Source of the DNA: Christensenella sp. UBA3944
GTDB taxonomy: Bacteria > Bacillota > Clostridia > Christensenellales > DTU072
Length of the DNA stretch: 31,853 nt
Assembly (NCBI GenBank): GCA_002385605.1
Contig: DGDU01000018.1
Location: forward strand, 1 to 31,853
Direction: 5' to 3'
The number at the start of each line of letters is the position of its first letter. Within the stretch, counting starts at the first letter, position 1. Shown piece by piece: positions 19,301 through 25,077 of this stretch. Position numbers and translations under genes: made by a program. The notes beneath the pieces were generated by a model that was not told where the DNA came from, did no database searches, and saw only the letters and a list, made by a program, of their open reading frames with translations.

Positions 19301-21914
19301 CACTTCGTCGACGGGCGGCGGCATAGCCTACTCCAACGGAAGCTTCATCTACGACCTGATTTCGGTGCCTGCCAACCAGCTCGGCGAGTACAACGCGGGG
19401 CAGGAATACCTCCTTATGCCCAGAATCGTTGTCGTGCAGGACGGCGGCTACCTCGAGATAGACCACACAAGGACTGTCTACGACATAAATACGCAGACGG
19501 CGACCTTCTACTGCAAGTACTACTTCCGCAGCACCAGCGACAGGCTGAGCGGCAACGCCAACGGCTACGACGAGGACAGCCAGAAGCTTACGCTTGTCTT
19601 TACAAAGCAGATAGTATCGTATAACTACAACAACATATCCGAAGAGCTGTTCTTCCGTAACGAGAGCGGGCTGCCCGTCACAACCTATGTGATGAATGTG
19701 CCGCTAGGGCAGAAGGTTTACGCCTCGCAAATGCCCAAGGCCTACGACAGCCGCGGCAACGCCTACGATTTGTTCTGGGATTTCAGCAAAGTCAATGTAA
19801 ACAGGGCGGGCGACTATGTGGCCACCGGCTACTACCGCAACCAGCTTGAAAACAATGTCCCGATGAACATTGTCGTGAGAGTGCAAAAGCAAAAGCTTAA
19901 TCCCGACGACATCCGCATCGACAACTACTGGCTTGAAAGAAGGTACTCGGGAACGCCGCTTTCGCTTGAGCAATACCTTACCGTCGCCAACTTCTTAAGA
20001 GAGGACGGCTCCTACGGGCCCGTAAGCTACATTATAGGCTACGCCTTCAGCGAGAACGGCCCGTGGATCGGCACCCAGCCCGTGGATGTGGGCACATACT
20101 ATGTAAGGATTCTCATTAACGACTATAATGTGGACGACTTTATGGTCTTTACCTTCAGGATAAGGATAAATGAGATAGCCGAAAACGAGATTTATTATAT
20201 GGATGACAGCCCCGGCGCTCAATCCCATTATGAATACGACTCGAGAGGCAGGATTATCCGCCGCACCATAACCTATACCTATAACGGCAGGGAGCAAAGG
20301 CCTCAGCTTGTGTACACGGGCGGCGGCTCGGATATCATAGGCAACAACCTCTTAAGGTATGCGGAAACCAGCTATCGCCTGGACGAAAGCGGGCAGTATG
20401 TACCCTACACGGGCGCCATAAAGAATGTGGGCGAATACAAGCTTGTTATAACCATAGACAACAGCCAGCCCAACTTCTACTACAACCCCGACAACCTGCC
20501 GATAGAGGTTATCGTAAGAATCACACGCAAGACGGTGTACTACTCGCTTGTTGACTCCTTCGTGTACGCCGGGCAGTATGTCAATGTGCCCGTAATAATA
20601 AGGGACGCCCAGGCGCAGGAGCTCGACAGAGAGCAATACAGCGACATTTACGAGATAGTTGCCAACTCGGTATACATCTACCAGCAAAGGACGCTTATGG
20701 GCTGGGAAGACCTGCCCGCGGGCAGCAAAGTCCTCAACGCCGGAACCTACAGGGTAACCGTAAGGATTAACGGCGGCGCAAACTACAGCAGCGCCAACCT
20801 GCTGTTGCCTAACGGCAACCCCGACCCCTCAACCATAGTGGACGAGCTCAGGGATAAGCAGTTTACCATCACCAAGAAGAGGGTGGACTTCAGGATTAAC
20901 AAGGTCACAAGCCTGTACCTCGAGGATCTCCTGCCCTTCTATTCCAACATCACGCTAACCGAACCCGGCGGTTTATACGATGATATGCCCATAGTTAAGG
21001 ACAACCCCGCCGAGATAGCGGCGATACTCGGCTCCCTCAATATCGTGGTTGGTATAAACGGCAACCCCTCGGGCGTAAACCTCACCAAGTATTCGGTAAA
21101 GGGCGTATACCCCTTAACCCTCACCGCGCGCCCGGCTGCCGACGCCATAGCTAACTACGAGATAGTAAACTACTACGACGGCGAATACGAGATAGCGACG
21201 CCCAGCGAGGCCGTGCTTATCACAAACGCCCAGCAGCTTCTCGAAAATATCGAGGCGCTTGAGGACAACAGCCCCACGCCTTACAGATGGTACCTGAGCG
21301 CGGGCAACTACGGCAACATCGTAATCGATAAGAATGTCAACCTGTTTATCGTGGGCGCCTACGACAGCCAGACAGGCGTGCCCGCCGTAGTGTTCGACAG
21401 CATCACCATACTGAAAGGCACCGTCGGTTTGGATATCGTAAGGCTGCAGGCAAAGGCCAAGACAGCGGTTGTGTCGCTTGGCTCGGCTGCCGGCTCGCTT
21501 ACGGTTTCCAGGGCGTACTTCTCGAGGCCTGGCAACGACTTCCTCACCAATTCGGTAGCCATTCAGGCAGCGATGGGATACAAAAACACCATTTATGTAA
21601 ACGACACATATATTCACGGCTTCACCTCGGGCATACTTATGATGAGCGGCTCCATCAACATGCGCGACAGCATCCTGGACAACAATGTCAGCGCGCTGCA
21701 GGTGAGAGAAGGCGATCTGGAACTGCAAAGGAACACCTTTAGCTACAACAAGAGCGAGGCCATTTACATCGGCGGTACGCAGGTAGCCTACAACTTCAAC
21801 AACAACTCGTTTGTGGCCAATGTGGTGGCTATCAAGACAACCGTGGCTATATCCAACGAGGTGTTCAACCGCAATAACTTCGCGAACAACGCGAGAAATC
21901 TGTATAATCTGTAA
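10377..21914 (+). CDS. Giant repeat-built surface lipoprotein with C-terminal beta-helix (3845 aa)
   Basis: Paralogue of the gene 28 nt upstream and probably translated from the same mRNA (GGAGG at 10368-10372). The signal peptide ends in the lipobox LFAC with Cys23. The N-terminal domain repeats the neighbour's landmarks: YIDLEGL at residue 414 and MGAFIGDVTG at 636. Ig-like repeats with IDPY-type openings follow near residues 1023, 1402, 2213, 2543, 2655 and 2797. Residues ~3173-3560 hold MBG-like modules, each with a Y-x-G strand and a closing NVGEY or NAGTY strand (for example RYSG, TYNGREQRP, KNVGEYKL, NAGTYRV). The last ~240 residues have the short N-rich repeating turns of a right-handed parallel beta-helix of pectate-lyase type, such as SGILMMSG, INMRDSILDNN and LELQRNTFSYN. 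No catalytic residues can be assigned. A structural or adhesive role is inferred. Confidence 0.85.
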   Translation: MKKFKYLVILLLIFALALTLFACNKDGVKNNPNPPSDSDQPKIWDRQEINEKITRGLRNAGNSLQEQTDGVRHVVSKYDMLVDAVNMMFYYEANYNLTRDRDSEILFRIFNYEFEKNELFVYYKEGTLYYEVAGRKYKINGFGNTPEFDTFYRAMKGLDAGDYFFSEDFANLITSGVPITRNMSVITYNERQSIMFKDVNLNVAVLPIVTEEGQTTTINLREFINGLIKDYSSLIGESFDALSQYLLGFELSMLKNVEIGVINLDELSVINESEKAASIDIKISGKQADNIGIYRFNLYYSADEKAARIELKKNEDPNYLVDDLNSPGNKKLLNEYKSFKLGQAHYKGTMYIPSLDIGEDNPLAVEIKADISSTDNTHNLLYIDIRNKTENLEGGNYHINKNIALVCYEDGTTYIDLEGLRDLYLGDGIALWQLLNVPGGPSKTDRLAFKFTELNLSSEMGMLSEFFMSLILGADIDNTSIFDLLNRDRLSSLLSFISSDGSKIVFTINDELIARLIGDDSATLVEWIAEKLGVSETIIESVVGTGVLNDIMFKVYFDTVTDELGISLFNGSQIIFKISLYAEEIPEDGIDIDFPLEYFVNKDKYYTIREPEAVVLELSGSITKQGATPEDMSRFMGAFIGDVTGANTPFSMAINDILTLDARIWTVGEQTYVKALLKKGSKGLPIEEYVTVIELYTIVSATLEDGVRAGDVYCTNYIIDPEGIRYTMPLQALVDAFNELLGEDNVFTVDGVMNILNMLSAGGSVTFGEEDVTFRLAPNEKGGVTYDPIYELIGLRSLIADMTAKIRFLSGGSYSAPQDFFGAGFDENAYFTPVIAQLPNVTYTSIYEANWHDNVNVTFGSKVINFKLSFRGDSAKLVSNKYDYYPEAKLFGETVSYMMLLTDTVNGTKVISELAISKLSINPIEETPIPKKISVLYDDGTFGELAFEIVGFPYSDKTIGAALQGLALRNYTIIIGKGSIAQREFLLPIEVLGRVIVPLELKDVNGQTYTHYENVPIVATVTIDPYDYLLKKMANPAYNPVDPRTALYLYFRPLGENLDNTRINVLDDPRYYNFSWGFDENAISYRGGIYYAVADYYSLKIAIQITVKARVFDYIKVFVKDPDHGLIEEPNGNYTVDALLPESYNMPATTDNRLEVRIYFQTGNYRVIGSNLGVEINDECDGEFPLSLQWSFIADNINIDGTNAPLLGGTTNINKGLFAAEESQQKRFEQKISLVVNCPSRRLDLLAESIRSETDRDLNNSPVMGDIKINKIAFAFSPVVSDREEDYGRYTYNPIAPATESRLPAYVYIPVQYAGVRMLRRYPVTWLESSLIDRNGNLRYPSADEVYVKAEGRIGPEAAQQIATIAIHNIRAPYKLDIPDPNKPGSPIITEQENGVYILNINPYDNYILPNIIAVKYTQTGVNQTFTNIVWYMQAEGGGLTDISPAYRFPYRGGDFTIYTFIEKDASAGILAQTVTLKVRVESMILNINDEGNYTANGLDVGQGCLADGTGRRYVSIDTYAANSLTLLNMLQGGIDTLTLNFTDGSGNVVSKPGMSVTWNGTSVLDVINALKSPLGSSTMPGGYIELRGSIFQGTNIEQSIAFVYKIDAQEFGDINFANLDPYYTRTAAEITNGDILADPSRYDVLSISVDHINKIITVDLRKPYALKGAERNYALPSEYFSYLLDSVNIIIGSSSGARQIPGVTAVFGIPLDFDRRLLNFSGMSEGQITSADFNIQKLNENSSCEESFVVRVNAHYDVPVQTTIITNVETLEQTGDAKNEYKLVGYPVEPTVSVTYYHSGVIRYAVGQWLLDGQDYIAYKKDPNLGKVVDNENSLRRTAGAVTVIPNALFHSTKGNTIKLMTTLPDGTNIHNEIKFLPKNIGKVDYQATASDPNYSVGVMGVGGTIIIRDAYSIYPFDPGKLPNIIVPNISSIFNTLEGLSIRFTIDRWIPAAEFAEADGTFSPAKLREKINSGGIGEMLLATAEIRTGYPVDICDEDGNLTEVQTIELKIMVASLYQYTLSHPRLSIGIDETEEKDLGDAGVQTITTRYSIVVDPYALDSQDRYSANEGGEMKYFFRLPLELHAVMYYKFSASSTISTISHTFLSGDLIYEVLDKNNVWHHMTALQYSYNGHKMGSDYGASTDPITVRAKLKDYLVTTDGDGNPVTLGQYFEFVITFLDRTLKEDEDGDMLVMVQNYTNRPGVDGLLTAKYYIDPYNEATFTLPDRAIFEFKTNDISELNILWNIPADAPFVTVGTATRFNPAMLSGFYEGGVYSFYSDLSHYGVDPQYYQIDVIVVNRALKNPYGSDNPNGFSFDDIGTLQGMASDIPNTVTEDMFTPLTNPMYADYNKIAIPVVPSIRWQIEDREIDFINGFSDKVVNGNLTYGNVVGESATIKISGSRMVYVGIVAYIDKDGNETPMGENEWTIEFNPYIKSSAAVAFKILFELRNTSGGSNGTKIVTCYSMYFAETDAQKRAVIDWGEIDNYDESAVRIFYITNLYKYQGTPGNRLAVEGFKYSFGQMIIYEIDLGYGRASSGYVEFVIDPLYPQIPNKVTAYSRNTITYNEIEIKDVPAVWDPSIYTYTSLEGGQYDITLTLNINNESWPFTVRVYFLNRVAKNIYTTDPYYSTMGISEGYYRLLTTDPVSGVRTSYFQIDPIRDALYDSSTGKYKLPTNIKVTYNYNYPTGSILQRGLMNLGAETFFEDITWVMSGDIELSGTQGTPLTLRLDAYTFKYQISGSSSQTITVPIPRENNKLDSTYYLSLEVLDRSVAYTSVSETYTNEEGATYQLALQQYEIDPYNPAFPTEVKVYFKDLEYDPKTYTDVEWIYDDEDLNSEDVLSGTNPDVLYIWASIKVFGATLSIKFRIKPRYIDVPRYPNGGVIGIDGGTLYVLKGSDIRESLPKYLYYKFDNAGTIEVARVPLSFSPFELAKIDTSKVGVYTDKIKGRLGKIDDGNIMFNIVVIDPVIYNVIATSSTGGGIAYSNGSFIYDLISVPANQLGEYNAGQEYLLMPRIVVVQDGGYLEIDHTRTVYDINTQTATFYCKYYFRSTSDRLSGNANGYDEDSQKLTLVFTKQIVSYNYNNISEELFFRNESGLPVTTYVMNVPLGQKVYASQMPKAYDSRGNAYDLFWDFSKVNVNRAGDYVATGYYRNQLENNVPMNIVVRVQKQKLNPDDIRIDNYWLERRYSGTPLSLEQYLTVANFLREDGSYGPVSYIIGYAFSENGPWIGTQPVDVGTYYVRILINDYNVDDFMVFTFRIRINEIAENEIYYMDDSPGAQSHYEYDSRGRIIRRTITYTYNGREQRPQLVYTGGGSDIIGNNLLRYAETSYRLDESGQYVPYTGAIKNVGEYKLVITIDNSQPNFYYNPDNLPIEVIVRITRKTVYYSLVDSFVYAGQYVNVPVIIRDAQAQELDREQYSDIYEIVANSVYIYQQRTLMGWEDLPAGSKVLNAGTYRVTVRINGGANYSSANLLLPNGNPDPSTIVDELRDKQFTITKKRVDFRINKVTSLYLEDLLPFYSNITLTEPGGLYDDMPIVKDNPAEIAAILGSLNIVVGINGNPSGVNLTKYSVKGVYPLTLTARPAADAIANYEIVNYYDGEYEIATPSEAVLITNAQQLLENIEALEDNSPTPYRWYLSAGNYGNIVIDKNVNLFIVGAYDSQTGVPAVVFDSITILKGTVGLDIVRLQAKAKTAVVSLGSAAGSLTVSRAYFSRPGNDFLTNSVAIQAAMGYKNTIYVNDTYIHGFTSGILMMSGSINMRDSILDNNVSALQVREGDLELQRNTFSYNKSEAIYIGGTQVAYNFNNNSFVANVVAIKTTVAISNEVFNRNNFANNARNLYNL

Positions 21915-21924
21915 CGGAGGAGTT

Positions 21925-22026
21925 ATGTCTGTACTAACAAAGGTTCTTAAAGCATTGCTTGCTGTGGCAATAGTGGGCGCAATGGTCTACATCGTCCTTA
22001 GCACGGGAGGCATAATAGGCGGCTAA
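21925..22026 (+). CDS. 33-residue single-span membrane peptide
   Basis: It begins 10 nt after the stop of the giant lipoprotein with an excellent ribosome-binding site (GGAGG at 21916-21920, 4 nt before ATG), so it is probably translated from the same mRNA. After a short basic N-terminus (Lys6, Lys9), residues ~10-26 form one hydrophobic helix, followed by an STGGIIGG tail. A longer reading of this frame would run back inside the giant gene and lacks a ribosome-binding site, so the short start is preferred. The family is not recognised. Its position suggests a partner of the giant lipoproteins, for example in membrane retention or export, but nothing in the sequence proves it. Confidence 0.65.
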   Translation: MSVLTKVLKALLAVAIVGAMVYIVLSTGGIIGG

Positions 22027-22035
22027 TCAAAGCTA

Positions 22036-22064
22036 TTTTTGCCATACTAACCGTATGGTAAAAA
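22036..22064 (+). promoter_or_regulatory. 12-bp hairpin enclosing the permease start codon
   Basis: TTTTTGCCATAC (22036-22047) pairs with GTATGGTAAAAA (22053-22064) around the loop TAACC, with one G-U pair. The ATG at 22055-22057 lies within the 3' arm, and no Shine-Dalgarno sequence precedes it. Neither strand has a T-run after the stem, so it is not a conventional terminator. It could restrain translation of the permease relative to the upstream genes (inference). Confidence 0.5.
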
Positions 22065-23143
22065 GAGCCTTTACGATAGCGGCGGTAATACTTGTATTAT
22101 TCGCCCTCCTGAATTTCGAGCATGCCGTGAGGATAGGGGCATATATAGGTAAAGCCCTATATCCCGTATTTATAGGCATTTTGGTCGCGCTTGTGCTCAA
22201 CGCGCCCGTAACCCTGCTCGAAAAAACCCTGCTTGCCTCGCCGAAACTGAAAAAAGCCCGCAGGGCGCTTTCCCTGACGATAACGCTTACCGTTATTCTC
22301 GGGATTGCCGCCCTGGCGGGCTTTCTTATTGTGCCCGAGGTTATGAACAGCGTGCAATCCATACTCGACAGGCTTCCAAAGCTTCAGGAAAACGGCTGGG
22401 AAAGCTTCTTCGGGACCAGGCTTCCCGGCTTTATAACCAACAACCTCGAGAACATATTGCAAGAGTTTACCGAAAGGCTTGAGAATACCCTTCCGAGAGC
22501 TCTGGAGGCCCTTAAAAGCACGCTTAAGAGCTTTACCGATGTGCTTATCGGGCTGTTTATGGGAATCCTCATTATAGCCTCAAAAGAAAGGTTGGTGGAG
22601 GGCGTAAGGAAGCTTATTCTTTATTTCAGGGGCAAGGAAAAGACGATAAAGGCCATGGCAAGCCTCGGTATGGCTACCGAGAAGTTTTCGCTTTTTCTGG
22701 CGGGGCAGCTTCTGGAGGCGCTCATTTTCGGGGTAATGTGCTTTATAACCTTTATAATCTTCAAAATACCTTACGCCGCCCTGGCGACCATCATTATGGC
22801 GGTAAGCAACCTTATACCCATGCTGGGCGGATATATAGGCGGGGCGATTTCCTTTATATTCATTTTTTCGGCAAGCCCGCCCAAGGCGCTCGTCTTTATT
22901 ATTGTGATAATCGTGCTGCAGCAGATAGAGCAGCTAACAACTTATCCGGTGGTTGTCGGAAGATATGTCGGGCTTTCGAGTTTCTGGATGCTCTTCTCGG
23001 TTGTTGTCGGCGGCGGGCTTCTCGGATTCTGGGGGCTCGTGCTGGGAGTGCCCATAGTGGCGTTCTTCCACCACTTCTTTAAGGTGATGTACGACATTAA
23101 GATGAACAAAGGGGATAAGGCCCTTAACATTCCCGAAACATAA
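22055..23143 (+). CDS. AI-2E family (PerM/YtvI-type) membrane permease
   Basis: A 362-residue polytopic membrane protein with the usual AI-2E-transporter layout: two N-terminal hydrophobic segments (residues ~6-45), a soluble middle portion, then a C-terminal membrane block. Diagnostic motifs are PYAALATIIMAVSNLIPMLG from residue 239 and QQIEQ...YPVVVGRYVGLSSF near 288-310, followed by GFWGLVLGVPIVA. Family members are variously implicated in small-molecule or signal export and in sodium/proton exchange, so the substrate cannot be read from sequence. Length is normal for the family. The start has no good ribosome-binding site and sits inside a hairpin, but no alternative upstream start exists because a stop at 22016-22018 closes the frame. 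Confidence 0.9.
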   Translation: MVKRAFTIAAVILVLFALLNFEHAVRIGAYIGKALYPVFIGILVALVLNAPVTLLEKTLLASPKLKKARRALSLTITLTVILGIAALAGFLIVPEVMNSVQSILDRLPKLQENGWESFFGTRLPGFITNNLENILQEFTERLENTLPRALEALKSTLKSFTDVLIGLFMGILIIASKERLVEGVRKLILYFRGKEKTIKAMASLGMATEKFSLFLAGQLLEALIFGVMCFITFIIFKIPYAALATIIMAVSNLIPMLGGYIGGAISFIFIFSASPPKALVFIIVIIVLQQIEQLTTYPVVVGRYVGLSSFWMLFSVVVGGGLLGFWGLVLGVPIVAFFHHFFKVMYDIKMNKGDKALNIPET

Positions 23144-23203
23144 AGGCAAGCATAAACGCCAAAACAAGACATATCCCGACACAAAGCACACCTTTTTGCG
23201 GGC

Positions 23204-23209
23204 TATAAT
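23204..23209 (+). promoter_or_regulatory. Perfect -10 hexamer placed for a leaderless transcript
   Basis: TATAAT at 23204-23209 ends only 6 nt before the ATG at 23216, so transcription from it would begin at or next to the start codon. No ribosome-binding site is present, which fits a leaderless mRNA. The -35 region (around 23181-23186, ACAAAG) is poor and there is no TGn extension, so promoter activity is uncertain. Confidence 0.4.
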
Positions 23210-23215
23210 CTTTTT

Positions 23216-24214
23216 ATGACGGCTACGGTTTTTTGCGAAAACCCCCGTTTGGCGTTGGCGGAAAGGGTTGCCGCCGAGTACAAAAACGGCGTTGTGGGAT
23301 ATGTCGGAAGGGCAGACGAAGAACTTTTCAGGCTGCTTGCCGAGCGGGGAAACACAGTTTCGATGGGGCAGCCCTTCGGCGAGCATATACGCCTTGTAGT
23401 GGGTTCGGGAGGGTATGACGCCGTTCTTAACGCCCGCAAAGCGGCCGCGGGAAGGCGGCTGTTTTTGATTACCGACATCATCGACAGGTGTTGCTTTACT
23501 AAGATTATAAGAAAACGGGATACCGAAATCGGGTATCAAGTACCCGAAATTATATTTTATTCGTATAACCATACCAGACAGACCTCGGCTTCGGCGTACG
23601 CTTCCCTAGTGGCTTCGCTTGCCGCCTGCCTCGACGCCGCAGGCGCGAGAAGGGAATGCTCCGCCTTATTCGCTCTTGCGAAGCGCATCGTAAGGCTTCT
23701 TGAAGCCCCGCTTAACCCCATATACTGCGCGGGGTTTGTACGCGACATATGCGGGCTTCTAGAGAGGATAGGGGGAGGGCTCACAAGCCTTATCAGCCTT
23801 TACGGCGCGGGCGCCCCTCCATCGGCCGATTCGGTAATGTTTGCCAATTATTTAATCCTTGCCGCCTTTATACGGTTTACAAAATATGATTTTAATGGTA
23901 TCTTTATAGGGAAAGACAGAACTTTCCTGAGGGGTGCCCTGCCCGGAAGGGGGCAGGAGCGCTATCGCTTTTCGGCGGCATTTATGGAAGGGCTTAAGGC
24001 CGCTGTGGGCGGCGACGAGGCCCTCTCGGGCTATGTGAGAAGATACCTTTGGGAGAGCGGCAAAAAGCGCATATCGGCTGCCCACCCCGACAGGGTGTTT
24101 AGGGACATCCTGGAGCTGGAAGAAGTTGCAGACGACAGAGGGCTTCTTGCCTCGCTGTGCCGAATGGGATTTATCGATTACCTGATAACGGAGAACAATA
24201 GAGAATGGAACTAA
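23216..24214 (+). CDS. Unrecognised 332-residue cytoplasmic protein
   Basis: I do not recognise this family. The protein is soluble-looking and Ala/Arg/Leu-rich, with no signal peptide or membrane helix. Its N-terminal part reads as alternating strand and helix: VVGYVGR, then HIRLVVGSGGYDAVLNARKA, then RRLFLITDI. This is a Rossmann-like pattern loosely reminiscent of the nucleotide-binding half of iron-dependent alcohol dehydrogenase/dehydroquinate-synthase-like proteins. The His and Asp metal ligands of that superfamily cannot be assigned, so the likeness may be only structural. The C-terminal ~200 residues look mostly helical. It overlaps the next gene by 10 nt, which suggests translational coupling with the HAD phosphatase. 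The start has no ribosome-binding site and lies directly behind a TATAAT. Confidence 0.7.
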   Translation: MTATVFCENPRLALAERVAAEYKNGVVGYVGRADEELFRLLAERGNTVSMGQPFGEHIRLVVGSGGYDAVLNARKAAAGRRLFLITDIIDRCCFTKIIRKRDTEIGYQVPEIIFYSYNHTRQTSASAYASLVASLAACLDAAGARRECSALFALAKRIVRLLEAPLNPIYCAGFVRDICGLLERIGGGLTSLISLYGAGAPPSADSVMFANYLILAAFIRFTKYDFNGIFIGKDRTFLRGALPGRGQERYRFSAAFMEGLKAAVGGDEALSGYVRRYLWESGKKRISAAHPDRVFRDILELEEVADDRGLLASLCRMGFIDYLITENNREWN

Positions 24215-24978
24215 AGATTGACGCAGAGGTATTTCTTTTTGACCTGGACGGCACGGTTTATCTGGGCGACCAGCCCATAGACGGCGCCATCGAAACGCTT
24301 AAAATGCTTACGGCGATGGGCAAGAAGGTGTTTTTCCTTACCAACAACAGCAGCAAGGATAAATCCGAATATGTCCTGAAGCTCAACAAAATCGGATATC
24401 CCGCCGTCAAGGAGCAGGTGCTTACCTCGACGATGGCTACAATACAATACCTTAACACGCGCAGAAAAGGGAAGAGCGTCTATCCCATAGGTACCCCCAC
24501 CTTCGTCGCAGAAATAAAAGCTGCGGGCATAGAGGTAAAGGAGGACGCCGATATCGTCCTGCTTGCCTTCGACACAACCCTGACATACGACAAGATATGG
24601 AAGGCCAACATTTTGCTAGAAAAAGGCAGGGAGTTTATGGCCACCCACCCCGACATCGTATGCCCCTCGGACATAGGAGATATGCCCGATGTCGGCGCGC
24701 TTATGGCGCTTCTTGAATGCTCCTGCGGGCGCGCCCCCAGCGTAATCTGCGGCAAGCCCTATTCGCCGATGGCGGAAATTATAAACAGCATAGTAAATGT
24801 CGAAAAGGAAAAAATCGTAATGGTGGGCGACAGGCTGTATACGGATATCCTCTTTGGAATAAACAACGGGTATCAGTCTTTGCTGGTGCTTTCGGGCGAG
24901 ACCACACCAGAAATGCTGGCGTCCTCGGGCATACAGCCCACCCATGTCCTGCCCTCTGTAAAGGAGATTATCGCCTGA
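24205..24978 (+). CDS. HAD-superfamily IIA (NagD-like) phosphatase
   Basis: A 257-residue cytoplasmic Mg-dependent phosphohydrolase. All four HAD motifs are present. Motif I is DLDGTVY, with nucleophile Asp13 and acid/base Asp15. Motif II is TNN at 46-48. Motif III is Lys184 within CGKPYSP. Motif IV is GDRLYTD at 208-214, with metal-binding Asp209 and Asp214. The TVYLGDQPIDGA and LTNNSSKD signatures and the large C2-type cap between motifs II and III place it with NagD/4-nitrophenylphosphatase-type enzymes, which act on sugar phosphates, nucleotides or glycolytic side products. The exact substrate cannot be told. The ATG overlaps the previous gene by 10 nt, with a GGAGA at 24190-24194. Confidence 0.92.
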   Translation: MELKIDAEVFLFDLDGTVYLGDQPIDGAIETLKMLTAMGKKVFFLTNNSSKDKSEYVLKLNKIGYPAVKEQVLTSTMATIQYLNTRRKGKSVYPIGTPTFVAEIKAAGIEVKEDADIVLLAFDTTLTYDKIWKANILLEKGREFMATHPDIVCPSDIGDMPDVGALMALLECSCGRAPSVICGKPYSPMAEIINSIVNVEKEKIVMVGDRLYTDILFGINNGYQSLLVLSGETTPEMLASSGIQPTHVLPSVKEIIA

Positions 24979-25013
24979 GGGAACCCTAAATACAAATCCG
25001 TTACATAAATCTA

Positions 25014-25042
25014 TTGCAAAGCGCTCGATTATAATATATAAT
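25014..25042 (+). promoter_or_regulatory. Sigma-A-like promoter for the beta-propeller-like lipoprotein
   Basis: TTGCAA (25014-25019) and TATAAT (25037-25042) are separated by 17 nt. A second TATAAT at 25030-25035 would leave only a 10-nt spacer and is ignored. The predicted start near 25049 gives a short leader with a modest Shine-Dalgarno sequence (GGGGT at 25069-25073). Confidence 0.75.
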
Positions 25043-25077
25043 TATCGTTACGCTATATATAAACACATGGGGTAAAT

